Positions 51,498-60,907 of a stretch of 64,000 nt of DNA are shown here, piece after piece (the first letter of the stretch is position 1; each line of letters starts with the position of its first letter). This DNA is from UBA6927 sp022447855. GTDB taxonomy: Bacteria > Chloroflexota > Dehalococcoidia > Lucifugimonadales > UBA6927. Below the pieces are notes generated by a model. That model was not told the DNA's origin, did no database searches, and saw only the letters and a program-made list of their open reading frames with translations. Location: positions 186,001 to 250,000 of the forward strand of contig JAKUTX010000001.1 in the NCBI GenBank assembly GCA_022447855.1, read 5' to 3'. Position numbers and translations under genes: made by a program.

Positions 51498-53045
51498 ATG
51501 CGAATAGGAATAGACGTCGGAGGAACAAATACTGATGCAGTATTAATGGATGGAACGACGCTTATTGCACAAAAGAAAAGCCCAACAACATCTGATATTA
51601 CTTCAGGGATTTTGTCTTCTATTGAATCAGTAATAAATGATGGTCCTAAAGACACTAAAAACAGTCTACAGGCGATAATGTTAGGCACTACTCACTTTAC
51701 AAATGCTTTACTGGAAAAACGCGGGTTATCTCCTACTGGAGTATTGAGACTTTGTCTTCCTGCAACAACACTGCTACCGCCATTAGTAGACTGGCCCGAA
51801 GACCTTAAATCAGCCATCGGAGGATCACATTTTTTTGTACCAGGTGGACACGAATTCGATGGTCGCGAAATAGCCCCAATTGATCGAAAATCCATTGTGG
51901 AATCAGCCAAAAAAATGAAAAAAACTGGAATAGAAGCTCTTACTATTAGTGGCGTTTTTTCCCCAGTTAGTAACTCTCATGAGAAAGTAGCGCAAGAAAT
52001 TATTAAAGAAGAGTATCCAGAATTAAACATTACATTGTCATCAGAAATAGGAAGAATAGGGATACTTGAACGCGAAAATGCTGGTGCACTAAACGCAAGT
52101 TTAAGTAAAAATGCTCAAATGACAATTTCTGGCATTAAAAACGCTTTGGTTTCTCAAGATATACATGCTCCATTGTTCCTAAGTCAAAACGATGGGACTC
52201 TAATGGATGCTGAGTTCGCAACTCGCTATCCTGTCTTCACTATCGCATCAGGTCCAACGAACAGTATGAGAGGAGCTGCGTTTTTGTCTAAAACTTCAAA
52301 TGGTATTGTAGTTGACATCGGAGGAACTTCAACTGACGTTGGTGTATTAATAAATGGTTTTCCTCGAGAGGCTTCCATCGCAGTAGAAGTTGGCGGAGCT
52401 AGAACAAATTTTAGAATGCCTGATGTGATTTCTGTTGCAATAGGTGGAGGAAGTATTGTAAGTACCAACCCAATTGAAATCGGTCCAAAAAGTGTAGGAT
52501 TTAAATTGATGGATGAAGCCTTAATATTTGGAGGAAAAACACCTACATCAACAGATTATATTGTTGCTAACAAAATGACAAAATTAGGCAATCCAGATTA
52601 CGTGAAAAACTTGGATCGACAAACAGTCAAACATGTTGCTAATCTCATCAAAGAACGAATAGAGACCACCATTGACCAAATGAAGCTGAATGCCGAGCCA
52701 GTACCTGTAATCCTTGTAGGTGGTGGCAGCATACTGCTGGGTGATGAATTAAACGGTGCTTCATCGGTTATTCGTCCAACAAATGGAGATATAGCAAATG
52801 CTATTGGCGCTGCAATTGCTCAAGTTGGAGGCCAGGTTGAAAATGTGTATTCTCTAGACAAACTTACACGGCAAGAGGCGATGAATATGGCTCAAAGTGA
52901 AGCCATAAACAAAACAATATCCGCAGGTGGAGATCCAGAAACTATAGAAATTGTAGAAATAGAAGAAATCCCTTTAACCTACCTTCCCAGTAATGCAGTA
53001 AGAATTAGAACCAAAGCAGTTGGCAACTTAATGGGAATTTCCTAG
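51498..53045 (+). CDS. Hydantoinase/oxoprolinase-family protein (HyuA-like)
   Basis: ATP-dependent hydantoinase/5-oxoprolinase A-type protein of 515 residues. The N-terminal ASKHA-fold motif is MRIGIDVGGTNTDAVLMDG. HyuA_N follows with LGTTHFTNALLEKRG, then the second phosphate motif GIVVDIGGTSTDVGVLINGFPR (about 270) and GGGSIVSTNPIEIGPKSVGF. A typical HyuA needs a HyuB partner; none is present, so substrates may differ from N-carbamoyl-type hydantoins. Cotranscribed with DUF917. An AGCGAGGGG-like site lies upstream of the ATG. Confidence 0.87.
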   Translation: MRIGIDVGGTNTDAVLMDGTTLIAQKKSPTTSDITSGILSSIESVINDGPKDTKNSLQAIMLGTTHFTNALLEKRGLSPTGVLRLCLPATTLLPPLVDWPEDLKSAIGGSHFFVPGGHEFDGREIAPIDRKSIVESAKKMKKTGIEALTISGVFSPVSNSHEKVAQEIIKEEYPELNITLSSEIGRIGILERENAGALNASLSKNAQMTISGIKNALVSQDIHAPLFLSQNDGTLMDAEFATRYPVFTIASGPTNSMRGAAFLSKTSNGIVVDIGGTSTDVGVLINGFPREASIAVEVGGARTNFRMPDVISVAIGGGSIVSTNPIEIGPKSVGFKLMDEALIFGGKTPTSTDYIVANKMTKLGNPDYVKNLDRQTVKHVANLIKERIETTIDQMKLNAEPVPVILVGGGSILLGDELNGASSVIRPTNGDIANAIGAAIAQVGGQVENVYSLDKLTRQEAMNMAQSEAINKTISAGGDPETIEIVEIEEIPLTYLPSNAVRIRTKAVGNLMGIS

Positions 53046-53048
53046 TAG

Positions 53049-54368
53049 ATGTTTTCTCCGAGGCCAAAACGCATCTTTTATGGCTGGATTATAGTTGCAT
53101 CAATGGCATTAATAAATTTTGCAGGAATGGCTACTGGAAACCTGAACTTCGGATTATTTATCCCTCTTATGGAATCTGATCTCAACATCAGCAGAACGGC
53201 TTTCGGGTGGATGGATACTGCAAGAAGATTTACTGGAGGAGCTGCGAGCTATTTCGTTGGGAAAATCATCGACAAACATGGCGCACGAATATATATAGTC
53301 GTTGCCGCGATAATAATTGGATCATCAATGATACTAATTGGTTTTTCGCAAAAATCTTGGCAACTAATATTGCTTTTTGGAATCATTGGACTTTCAGGAC
53401 TAGCTGCACCAGGAGGCTTAGTCACTTCAGTCCCCGTTGCAAAATGGTTCTTTAAAAAACGTGGTATTGCAATTGCATTAGCATCCGTAGGATTAGGCCT
53501 TGGTGGAATAGTAATGCTACCTGCAACCCAAATATTTATCGAAAACATTGGATGGCGCAACACATGGATTTTGTTAGCAATTATTTTCATGCTAATTACA
53601 ATCCCTATATCTGCAATATTTCTAAGACGCCGGCCAGAAGATTTGGGACTAAAAGTTGATGGTGAATCTGCAAGCGAAAAAATCAATAATTCAAAAACCC
53701 TCTCCACAAAACAAATCGAAAAGACCGAAGAAGAAATTTCTTGGACTGTAAAAGACGCACTCCACACAAGAACATTTTGGATGCTCACAATTATATTTGC
53801 ACTCGTTGGACTAGCCCAAGGGGGCGCGGGAGTTCACAGAATCCCATTTTGGATGGATAATGGATATGATGGACGAACTGTTGCCTTTGCGTTTTCTTTA
53901 GATGCTGCAGGAGCGGCATCCATGGCGATAATATCAGGATGGGTAGCAGACAAACTACCTATAAGATATATTGCAACGTCTTCGTATAGCGGTTTTATTT
54001 TTGCATTGTTGTTAATGTTACTAACATCAAAAATGCCTGAAAGCCCAACTTGGTTAGTTTTTGCTTCAAGTGGAATCTTTGGTCTTTCGGTTGGGGCTAA
54101 CATGATTGTTACTGGATATATATTTGCAGCTTATTTCGGGAGAGACTTTTTAGGAGCAATCCGCGGAATCACAATGCCAGTTCTATTAATTAGCGCAGGA
54201 ATTGGCCCTCCAATAGTTGGATACATGTTCGAAAGTACCGGAAGCTATCAAATGGCTTGGTGGATTATGATTTTATTGTATGCGGCAGCAGCATCATTAG
54301 TAATTACAGTCCGCGCTCCCAAAAAAGCAATATCACAAGAAGAAATTTCATCACAAATTACTCTTTAA
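53049..54368 (+). CDS. MFS transporter, monocarboxylate/OFA-like
   Basis: Major facilitator of 439 residues with 12 predicted helices and a central cytoplasmic loop (about 200-235). It begins RIFYGWIIVASMALINFAGMA, a YGW opening typical of the oxalate/formate or monocarboxylate MFS group, and has RRFTGGAASYFVGKIIDKHG between helices 2 and 3. Spaced 3 nt from hyuA, it likely carries the compound that DUF917 and HyuA process. Substrate is inferred from that context only. Confidence 0.86.
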   Translation: MFSPRPKRIFYGWIIVASMALINFAGMATGNLNFGLFIPLMESDLNISRTAFGWMDTARRFTGGAASYFVGKIIDKHGARIYIVVAAIIIGSSMILIGFSQKSWQLILLFGIIGLSGLAAPGGLVTSVPVAKWFFKKRGIAIALASVGLGLGGIVMLPATQIFIENIGWRNTWILLAIIFMLITIPISAIFLRRRPEDLGLKVDGESASEKINNSKTLSTKQIEKTEEEISWTVKDALHTRTFWMLTIIFALVGLAQGGAGVHRIPFWMDNGYDGRTVAFAFSLDAAGAASMAIISGWVADKLPIRYIATSSYSGFIFALLLMLLTSKMPESPTWLVFASSGIFGLSVGANMIVTGYIFAAYFGRDFLGAIRGITMPVLLISAGIGPPIVGYMFESTGSYQMAWWIMILLYAAAASLVITVRAPKKAISQEEISSQITL

Positions 54369-54397
54369 CAAAAGCAACTAATAGCCCCATTTGTAGG

Positions 54398-54426
54398 TTG
54401 ACATGCTAATTTATATCAAGTAAACT
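54398..54426 (+). promoter_or_regulatory. Promoter of the str-S10-spc superoperon
   Basis: Perfect -35 TTGACA (54398-54403), 17 nt spacer, -10 TAAACT (54421-54426), 65 nt ahead of rpsL. A GCTTG...CAAGC hairpin lies in the leader. Confidence 0.7.
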
Positions 54427-54491
54427 TTCTACTTGCGCCTAGAGCGTAAAGCTTGATTTATTATCCCAAGCAATATTAACAGGAATGACCT

Positions 54492-54902
54492 ATGCCTACA
54501 GTTAATCAATTGGTTAGAAAACCTAGAAGAAGGCGAACGAAGAAATTTAAGTCGCCAGCTTTAAGGTATTCATATAATTCACTAAAGAACCGTATGAGTG
54601 TGGACTCTGGGTCCCCTCAGCGAAGAGGCGTTTGCGTACAAGTAAGGACTCAAACCCCTAAGAAACCTAATTCTGCATTAAGAAAAGTAGCAAGGGTGAG
54701 ACTGACCAATGGCATGGAAGTCACTGCATACATCCCTGGAGAGGGACACAACTTGCAGGAACACTCATTAGTACTCATAAGAGGCGGAAAAGTACGAGAT
54801 CTTCCTGGTGTACGCTACCACATTGTTCGTGGTGCTCTTGATGCCGCGGGCGTAACGGGAAGAAAAAAGAGTCGTAGCAAATACGGCTCAAAAAAATCTT
54901 AG
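54492..54902 (+). CDS. rpsL: 30S ribosomal protein S12
   Basis: Decoding-centre protein of the small subunit, 136 residues. Canonical blocks: PTVNQLVRKPRRR, QRRGVCVQVRTQTPKKPNSA, LRKVARVRLTNGMEVTAYIP, and GVRYHIVRGALDAAGV. The Lys in TPKKPNS, the usual streptomycin-resistance site, is present. AGGA lies seven bases ahead of the ATG. First gene of the str cluster. Confidence 0.98.
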   Translation: MPTVNQLVRKPRRRRTKKFKSPALRYSYNSLKNRMSVDSGSPQRRGVCVQVRTQTPKKPNSALRKVARVRLTNGMEVTAYIPGEGHNLQEHSLVLIRGGKVRDLPGVRYHIVRGALDAAGVTGRKKSRSKYGSKKS

Positions 54903-54911
54903 GATTCAATC

Positions 54912-55382
54912 ATGGCTAGAAGAAGAAGAGCAGAAATAAGACCAGTTAAAGCTGACCCCAAATACGGGAGTGAAGATTTAAGCCGTTTCATCAATAGGGT
55001 AATGTTAAACGGAAAAAAAACTACTGCCCAAAGAATAGTCTATGGTGCTCTGGATTTAGCAGAGCAAGAGATGAATCGTCCTGGCCTAGAAGTATTCCTT
55101 ATGGCAGTAAGAAATGCTACTCCACAACTTGAAGTAAAATCTCGCCGAGTCGGAGGTGCAACTTACCAAGTTCCCACCGAAGTTCTGCCTTCTAGAAAAT
55201 CTGCTTTAGCAATGCGCTGGATAATTACTGCTGCAAGAGGAAGAACTGGATCTGCGATGAAAGAATTACTAGCTCAAGAATTAATAGAAGCAGCTCGTGA
55301 TCAAGGCGCAGCGGTAAGAAGAAAAGAAGAATTACACAGAATGGCGGAGGCGAATCGAGCATTCGCGCATTACAAATGGTAA
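54912..55382 (+). CDS. rpsG: 30S ribosomal protein S7
   Basis: Head protein of the small subunit, 156 residues. PDPKYGS-type opening KADPKYGSEDLSRFINRVM, GGATYQVPTEVLPSRKSALA and RRKEELHRMAEANRAFAHYKW are the conserved segments. Its final codons overlap the fusA start by 7 nt. 9 nt after rpsL. Confidence 0.98.
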   Translation: MARRRRAEIRPVKADPKYGSEDLSRFINRVMLNGKKTTAQRIVYGALDLAEQEMNRPGLEVFLMAVRNATPQLEVKSRRVGGATYQVPTEVLPSRKSALAMRWIITAARGRTGSAMKELLAQELIEAARDQGAAVRRKEELHRMAEANRAFAHYKW

Positions 55383-57475
55383 CACCAACTACATCAGAAT
55401 CTCCCAAATTTAAAAAGGCGTCTAACATATCTCAGGAAAACGTTAGGAATATTGGCTTCATTGCTCACATCGATGCAGGTAAAACTACCGTTACAGAGCG
55501 AGTATTATTTTTCTGTGGAAGAACTCATAAAGTTGGCGGTGTTGACGATGGAACTACTGTCACCGACTGGATGGAGCAGGAACGCGAAAGAGGAATAACC
55601 ATCACTTCAGCTGCTACAGCTGCAGATTGGAAATCTTACTCGATAAATATCATTGACACTCCCGGACACGTTGATTTCACAGCAGAAGTTGAGCGAAGCC
55701 TGCGAGTTCTTGATGGTGGTGTGGTTGTATTTGATGCTGTTGCAGGAGTTCAGCCGCAATCTGAAACCGTATGGAGACAAGCTGATAGATACAACGTTCC
55801 TCGCATTTGTTTCGTCAATAAAATGGATCGAGTTGGTGCTTCGTTCGAACGCACCATTAAAAGTATCATCGATAGGCTTTCGGCTAACCCTGTCCCTGTT
55901 CAGATACCTATAGGCGTAGAGGAAAATTTCTCAGGTGTAATCGACTTGGTTGACCAAAAAGCTATATTCTTTCCAGAAGAAATTACAGACGAAATAAAAA
56001 TCGGTGATATTCCTGCTGAATTAATGGATGATTTTAATAAATATAGAGAACAATTAATCGAAAAGGTCTCAGAAGTAAATGACGACTTGTTGGAAAAATA
56101 TCTTGACGGTGAATCTATTTCAAACGAAGAATTAAAATCCGGGATACGAATGGCTACAATTGCCAATCAGATAGTGCCTGTGCTTTGCGGAACAGCCTTA
56201 AAGCATAAAGGCATACCCCCGCTTTTGGATGCGGTTGGTGACTACTTACCTTCGCCAAAAGATATTGATGCAATCAGTGGGAAATCATATAAAGAAGATA
56301 CTGAAATTACACGTGAGTCTGATGAAAATGCACCGTTCTCGGCATTAGCATTTAAATCAGTCCCTGACCCATTCATTGGTCGACTTGTCTACCTTCGAGT
56401 GTATTCGGGGTCAATTGAATCTGGGTCAAGTGTTTTTAATTCCACTCAGGGAATTCGAGAAAGACTCGGCAGGGTCGTGAAAATGCATGCTAATGATCGA
56501 GAGGATCTAGAGACCATACGTGCTGGAGATATAGTAGCTGCTGTTGGACTAAAGAATACCACCACTGGCGACACAATATGCGACCAAGACAAGCCAATAG
56601 TCCTTGAGCAAATCAGCTTTCCTGAACCCGTAATCTCTATGGCCATTGAAGCCAAAACGCGTAGTGACCAAGACAAATTAGGTGATGCGTTATACAAAAT
56701 GGCAGATGAAGATCCGACATTTAAAGTTTCGTTTGATTCCGAAGCTGCTCAAACTGTGATGTCGGGAATGGGTGAGTTGCATTTAGAGATAGCAGTTGAC
56801 CGAATGCGTCGAGAATATGGTGTAGATTCCAATGTTGGTAAACCAAAAGTTGCATACAGAGAAGCCTTAAAGGCATTAGCAAAAGCCGAGGCTAGGTTCG
56901 TAAGGCAATCTGGAGGTCACGGTCAATTTGGGCATGTTATTTTAGAGCTTGAACCTCTTGAGAGAGGTACCGGAGTTGAATTTGAAAGTAAAGTTGTAGG
57001 CGGTAATATTCCTAATGAATATATACCATCTGTCGAACACGGCGTTCGTGAAGCATTAAAAACAGGTCCCATTTCAGGACATCCAGTTTTGGATGTGAAA
57101 ATCACGCTATTGGATGGAAGTTATCATGATGTTGACTCATCCAAAGTGGCATTTGAAATAGCTGGCTCAATGGCTGCTAAATCAGCTATGTCCAGAGGTA
57201 AAATGGCTCTTCTAGAACCTGTAATGTCTCTTGAAGTAATAACACCTGAAGAATTCCTCGGAGATGTACTTTCTGACTTGGGAAAACGCAGAGCTCAAAT
57301 TGGAGGACTAGAGGGAGAAAATGACGTTCAAATTGTCAAAGCTAATATCCCTCTTGGGGAGAGCTTTGGGTATGCAAGCACTCTTAGATCTCTAACACAA
57401 GGCAGGGCTTCCTACACGATTGAGTTCCATCAATATGAAGAAACATCGGCCTCAATAATCGAAAAGAATGAATAG
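55376..57475 (+). CDS. fusA: Elongation factor G
   Basis: Translocase GTPase, 699 residues with all five domains. G1 AHIDAGKTTVTERV (about 28-41), G2/switch I EQERERGITITSAAT, G3 DTPGHVDFTAEVERS, G4 NKMDRVGASFERT. Domain IV contains VRQSGGHGQFGHVILELEP. The N-terminal 20 residues extend slightly beyond most EF-G. The start overlaps the rpsG stop (ATGGTAA). tuf is not the next gene; rpsJ follows by 14 nt. Confidence 0.97.
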   Translation: MVTPTTSESPKFKKASNISQENVRNIGFIAHIDAGKTTVTERVLFFCGRTHKVGGVDDGTTVTDWMEQERERGITITSAATAADWKSYSINIIDTPGHVDFTAEVERSLRVLDGGVVVFDAVAGVQPQSETVWRQADRYNVPRICFVNKMDRVGASFERTIKSIIDRLSANPVPVQIPIGVEENFSGVIDLVDQKAIFFPEEITDEIKIGDIPAELMDDFNKYREQLIEKVSEVNDDLLEKYLDGESISNEELKSGIRMATIANQIVPVLCGTALKHKGIPPLLDAVGDYLPSPKDIDAISGKSYKEDTEITRESDENAPFSALAFKSVPDPFIGRLVYLRVYSGSIESGSSVFNSTQGIRERLGRVVKMHANDREDLETIRAGDIVAAVGLKNTTTGDTICDQDKPIVLEQISFPEPVISMAIEAKTRSDQDKLGDALYKMADEDPTFKVSFDSEAAQTVMSGMGELHLEIAVDRMRREYGVDSNVGKPKVAYREALKALAKAEARFVRQSGGHGQFGHVILELEPLERGTGVEFESKVVGGNIPNEYIPSVEHGVREALKTGPISGHPVLDVKITLLDGSYHDVDSSKVAFEIAGSMAAKSAMSRGKMALLEPVMSLEVITPEEFLGDVLSDLGKRRAQIGGLEGENDVQIVKANIPLGESFGYASTLRSLTQGRASYTIEFHQYEETSASIIEKNE

Positions 57476-57489
57476 GAAAATTTTTTAAG

Positions 57490-57801
57490 ATGGTAACTCA
57501 AAATAGACTAAGAATTATTCTCAAAGCATTCGAGCATCGAATACTAGATCAGTCTGCAACTCAAATTGTTGAAGCTGCTGAACGTACAGGAGCAAGAGTT
57601 TCTGGACCTATCCCTCTACCAACAACCATTAAAAGGTTTTGTGTAATTCGAGGGCCCCACGTTCACAAAAAAGGGCGTGAACATTTTGAAATACGTACCC
57701 ACAATCGATTAATTTATATAGACAATCCCGAAGCAAGGACAATTGATTCACTTACGAAACTTAATGTCCCTGCAGGCGTGGATGTTACTATCAAAACTTA
57801 A
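57490..57801 (+). CDS. rpsJ: 30S ribosomal protein S10
   Basis: S10 (NusE) of 103 residues, also a partner of NusB in antitermination. RLRIILKAFEHRILDQSATQI, then GPIPLPTTIKRFCVIRGPHVHKK and REHFEIRTHNRLIYI are the conserved parts. First gene of the S10 segment, 14 nt after fusA. Confidence 0.98.
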   Translation: MVTQNRLRIILKAFEHRILDQSATQIVEAAERTGARVSGPIPLPTTIKRFCVIRGPHVHKKGREHFEIRTHNRLIYIDNPEARTIDSLTKLNVPAGVDVTIKT

Positions 57802-57815
57802 ACTGAGATCATAAT

Positions 57816-58442
57816 ATGGCTATCACACAAATTTTAGGAAAGAAAATTGGGACCACACAAGTCTTCCGCGAAGACGGATCTGCTGACTGTGTAACCGCAA
57901 TTCAAGTTTCTCCATGTACAGTTACTCAAATCAAATCATCCTCAATTGATGGATATGAAAGTGTGCAATTAGGATTTGAAACGGTTAAGAAATCTACAAA
58001 ACCCAAAATTGGTCACTTCAAGAAGTCTTCTGATGAATTGTTCAGATATCTTCGAGAGGTCAGGTCAGATGGAACTGAAGACATTAATATTGGAGATAAA
58101 TTTGATTCTTCTATATTTGAGCCAGGAGAACGCCTAAATATCACTGGGATTTCAAAAGGAAGAGGATTTCAAGGCGGTGTCAAGCGGCACCATTTCAGAG
58201 GTGGCCCCAAAACACATGGACAATCTGATAGGCATAGAGCTCCAGGATCAATTGGTGCTGGAACCTCTCCCGGAAAAGTCCTAAAAGGATTGAAAATGGC
58301 AGGCCATATGGGAAATGTTAAAATTACTGTCAAAAATCTTGAAGTGGTTTCAGTAGATGTTGAAAAAAATGCTCTCCTTGTCAAGGGAGCCGTTCCTGGT
58401 GCTCGACAGGGTTTGCTTTTATTATCAAAGAGAGGTAAGTAA
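57816..58442 (+). CDS. rplC: 50S ribosomal protein L3
   Basis: L3 near the peptidyl-transferase centre, 208 residues. Opening ILGKKIGTTQVFREDG, then NITGISKGRGFQGGVKRH, FRGGPKTHGQSDRHRAPGSIG and SPGKVLKGLKMAGHMGN follow the L3 order. The C-terminus VKGAVPGARQGLLLL is canonical. 15 nt after rpsJ. Confidence 0.98.
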   Translation: MAITQILGKKIGTTQVFREDGSADCVTAIQVSPCTVTQIKSSSIDGYESVQLGFETVKKSTKPKIGHFKKSSDELFRYLREVRSDGTEDINIGDKFDSSIFEPGERLNITGISKGRGFQGGVKRHHFRGGPKTHGQSDRHRAPGSIGAGTSPGKVLKGLKMAGHMGNVKITVKNLEVVSVDVEKNALLVKGAVPGARQGLLLLSKRGK

Positions 58443-58445
58443 CTT

Positions 58446-59126
58446 ATGGAACTAACTCTCAAAAATATTAATGGTGAAAATCTTGGCAGCATCGAAGTCA
58501 GAGACGACGTTTTTAATATTGACATGAACCAACCTTTACTGCACCAAGTCATTGTGGCTCAACTGGCAAATAAGCGACAAGGAACTGCTAAAGTAAAAAC
58601 CCGTTCTGAAGTTTCGGGCGGAGGTGCCAAACCAAGACCCCAAAAACATACAGGACGATCTAGGCAAGGATCTATTCGTTCCCCATTATGGCGCAAAGGA
58701 GGAGTGACATTTGGTCCATCTCCCAGAGATTATTCACAAAGAACGCCCAAGCGGGTTAAGCGACAAGCACTGAAAATAGTTCTTTCGGACAAGGCCCGTG
58801 AAAACAGAATCACAATTTTAGATAAAATTGGAATCGACAACCCTAAAACCAAATCAATGTTAAATTTGCTAAAGACACTAGATATAGAGCCTTCAACATT
58901 AATGGTTTTAGATGGAGAGAATACTGATATTTACAGAACCATCAACAATATTCCAAAAGTTAAATGTTTACCATCTTCTGCGCTAAATCCTTTAGATTTA
59001 TTAAATGCAAGATCAATAGTCGCAACGTTGGATTCAATTCGAAATATTGAGAGTTTATGGGGCGGTAATTTTGATAGATTCAAAAATCGTAACAGTAATG
59101 AAATAGAAATATCGGACAAAAAATAA
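58446..59126 (+). CDS. rplD: 50S ribosomal protein L4
   Basis: Exit-tunnel protein of 226 residues, an autoregulator of S10 operons in other bacteria. QPLLHQVIVAQLANKRQGTA, KTRSEVSGGGAKPRPQKHTG, RSPLWRKGGVTFGPSPRDYS are conserved. A short C-terminal charged tail follows. Overlaps rplW by one base (TAATG). Confidence 0.97.
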   Translation: MELTLKNINGENLGSIEVRDDVFNIDMNQPLLHQVIVAQLANKRQGTAKVKTRSEVSGGGAKPRPQKHTGRSRQGSIRSPLWRKGGVTFGPSPRDYSQRTPKRVKRQALKIVLSDKARENRITILDKIGIDNPKTKSMLNLLKTLDIEPSTLMVLDGENTDIYRTINNIPKVKCLPSSALNPLDLLNARSIVATLDSIRNIESLWGGNFDRFKNRNSNEIEISDKK

Positions 59127-59419
59127 TGGATCATAATTCATACAACATACTTAGAAAACCCGTAGTAACAGAAAAAAGCACCCTTATAATGGAGTCTTCT
59201 AATAGATATACCTTTGAGGTACTGCCTTCTGCAACCAAATTACAAATCAAACATGCTGTACAACAAGCTTTTGGGGTAGATGTAGTGCAAGTAAACACTA
59301 TGAATATACGTGGGAAAAGAAAAAGATACGGACCAAGATTTTCTATTAAACCTTCTCGAAAAAAAGCTATTGTAACTATCGCTGATGGCCAAAGTATAAC
59401 TATATTTGAGGGGGTTTAA
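59126..59419 (+). CDS. rplW: 50S ribosomal protein L23
   Basis: L23 at the tunnel exit, docking site for trigger factor and SRP, 97 residues. YNILRKPVVTEKSTLIME, FEVLPSATKLQIKHAVQQAF, and VNTMNIRGKRKRYG are conserved. The C-terminal VTIADGQSITIFEGV ends the domain. Start overlaps the rplD stop by one base. Confidence 0.97.
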   Translation: MDHNSYNILRKPVVTEKSTLIMESSNRYTFEVLPSATKLQIKHAVQQAFGVDVVQVNTMNIRGKRKRYGPRFSIKPSRKKAIVTIADGQSITIFEGV

Positions 59420-59423
59420 TTAA

Positions 59424-60254
59424 ATGCCACTTAAAACAAGAAAACCCTTAACCCCTGGACAAAGGGGTATGGTCCAGCAAACCACTGAAGATATTACTAC
59501 TTCAAAACCCAAGAAATCTCTACTTAAACCACTAAAAAAACATGGTGGTAGAAGTAGGAATGGTCGACTTACAGTCCGTCATCGCGGAGGAGGACATAAA
59601 CGTAGGCTTCGTGAAATTGATTTCAAGCGAAATAAATTTGATGTGCCAGGAACTGTTCACTCTATAGAATACGATCCAAATCGGTCTGCAAGAATTGCTC
59701 TAATTAAGTATCGCGACGGAGATTGGAGATACATCCTAGCTCCTAATGGATTAAAAGTTGGAAATATAATTCAAGCAGGCGAAAATGCTGAAGTTAAAGT
59801 TGGCAATTCACTTCCTTTAAAATCAATACCTGTCGGAACCATGGTACATAATATCGAACTATATCCAGGTAAAGGCGGGCAAATAGTTCGCAGCGCTGGA
59901 ACTTCTGCCCAGGTAATGGCAAGAGATGAAAAATACACTTTAATAAATTTACCGTCGGGTGAAACAAGGCAAGTGTTAACAACAAATATGGCTACTATTG
60001 GCCAAGTTAGCGCAGTAGATCATAAAAATACCAAACTTGGAAAAGCTGGCCGAAAAAGGCATATCGGAAGACGACCCGAAGTACGTGGAGTTGTAATGTC
60101 ACCACGAGACCATCCACATGGTGGTGGAGAAGGAAGATCGCCTATAGGTATGCCAGGACCAAAAACTCCTTGGGGAAAACCCGCGTTAGGGTATAGAACA
60201 AGACGCAAAAAATCTAGTGATCGATTAATAGTTAGAAGAAGGTATCAAAAATAA
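59424..60254 (+). CDS. rplB: 50S ribosomal protein L2
   Basis: Core L2, 276 residues. RKPLTPGQRG, GGRSRNGRLTVRHRGGGHKRR, IEYDPNRSARIALI, GMVHNIEL-like VGTMVHNIELYPGKGGQ, and the C-terminal HPHGGGEGRSPIGMPGPKTP with the conserved His (about 226-245) are present. 4 nt after rplW. Confidence 0.98.
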   Translation: MPLKTRKPLTPGQRGMVQQTTEDITTSKPKKSLLKPLKKHGGRSRNGRLTVRHRGGGHKRRLREIDFKRNKFDVPGTVHSIEYDPNRSARIALIKYRDGDWRYILAPNGLKVGNIIQAGENAEVKVGNSLPLKSIPVGTMVHNIELYPGKGGQIVRSAGTSAQVMARDEKYTLINLPSGETRQVLTTNMATIGQVSAVDHKNTKLGKAGRKRHIGRRPEVRGVVMSPRDHPHGGGEGRSPIGMPGPKTPWGKPALGYRTRRKKSSDRLIVRRRYQK

Positions 60255-60255
60255 A

Positions 60256-60540
60256 ATGTCGAGATCAATCAAAAAAGGTCCATACGTTGACGAGAAACTT
60301 GCACGCAAGATAACAGCTGCTCAATCAAGCCGTTCACAACAGGTGATAAGAACTTGGTCCAGAGCATCTACTATTATGCCAGATATGTTAGGACTGACTA
60401 TAGCTGTACACGATGGTCGCAGGCATGTCCCTCTTTTCATCACAGAAAATATGGTTGGACACAAATTAGGAGAATTCGCTCCTACTAGAACATTCCGAGG
60501 ACATAGTTCTCGATCTGAAAGGATTACTAGCGCGAGCTAA
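60256..60540 (+). CDS. rpsS: 30S ribosomal protein S19
   Basis: S19 of the small-subunit head, 94 residues. RSIKKGPYVDEKLARKI, IRTWSRASTIMPDMLG, and HKLGEFAPTRTFRGHS are canonical. Starts one base after the rplB stop. Confidence 0.98.
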   Translation: MSRSIKKGPYVDEKLARKITAAQSSRSQQVIRTWSRASTIMPDMLGLTIAVHDGRRHVPLFITENMVGHKLGEFAPTRTFRGHSSRSERITSAS

Positions 60541-60555
60541 ATACGGAGAACTATT

Positions 60556-60906
60556 ATGCCAATTCGAGCTTTATCAAAAAATACAGGAATCCCAACTACT
60601 AAAATCAAACCTTATGTTGATTTGGTACGGGGTAAAAAAGTTGAAGATGCCTTAAGAGAATTAAGTGCTCTACCTTCTCCAGCAGCTGAAAGGGTTGCAA
60701 AGGTGATAAAATCTGCAGCCTCCAATGCTGAAAATGAACTAATGTCTAGAATCTCTGATCTAAAGATCGTTGAAGCATACGCTAACGAAGGTCCTACATT
60801 AAAGAGATTCCGAGCAAGAGCAAGGGGACGTGCATTTAGAATCTTAAAGAGGAGTAGCCACGTGACAGTTGTGGTAGATGACTCCGAAGCAAGGGAGGAT
60901 ATGTAA
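60556..60906 (+). CDS. rplV: 50S ribosomal protein L22
   Basis: L22 of the exit tunnel, 116 residues. SPRKAR-equivalent region at TKIKPYVDLVRGKKVEDALREL is slightly divergent; LKIVEAYANEGPTLKRFRARARGRAFRI carries the conserved hairpin that lines the tunnel. C-terminal HVTVVVDD is canonical. The rpsC start follows by one base. Confidence 0.97.
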   Translation: MPIRALSKNTGIPTTKIKPYVDLVRGKKVEDALRELSALPSPAAERVAKVIKSAASNAENELMSRISDLKIVEAYANEGPTLKRFRARARGRAFRILKRSSHVTVVVDDSEAREDM

Positions 60907-60907
60907 G

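Noticed and set aside
53249..53788. Minus-strand open frame of 179 codons opposite the MFS gene
   Set aside because: Complementary shadow of a membrane-protein gene; no start site or motif supports it.
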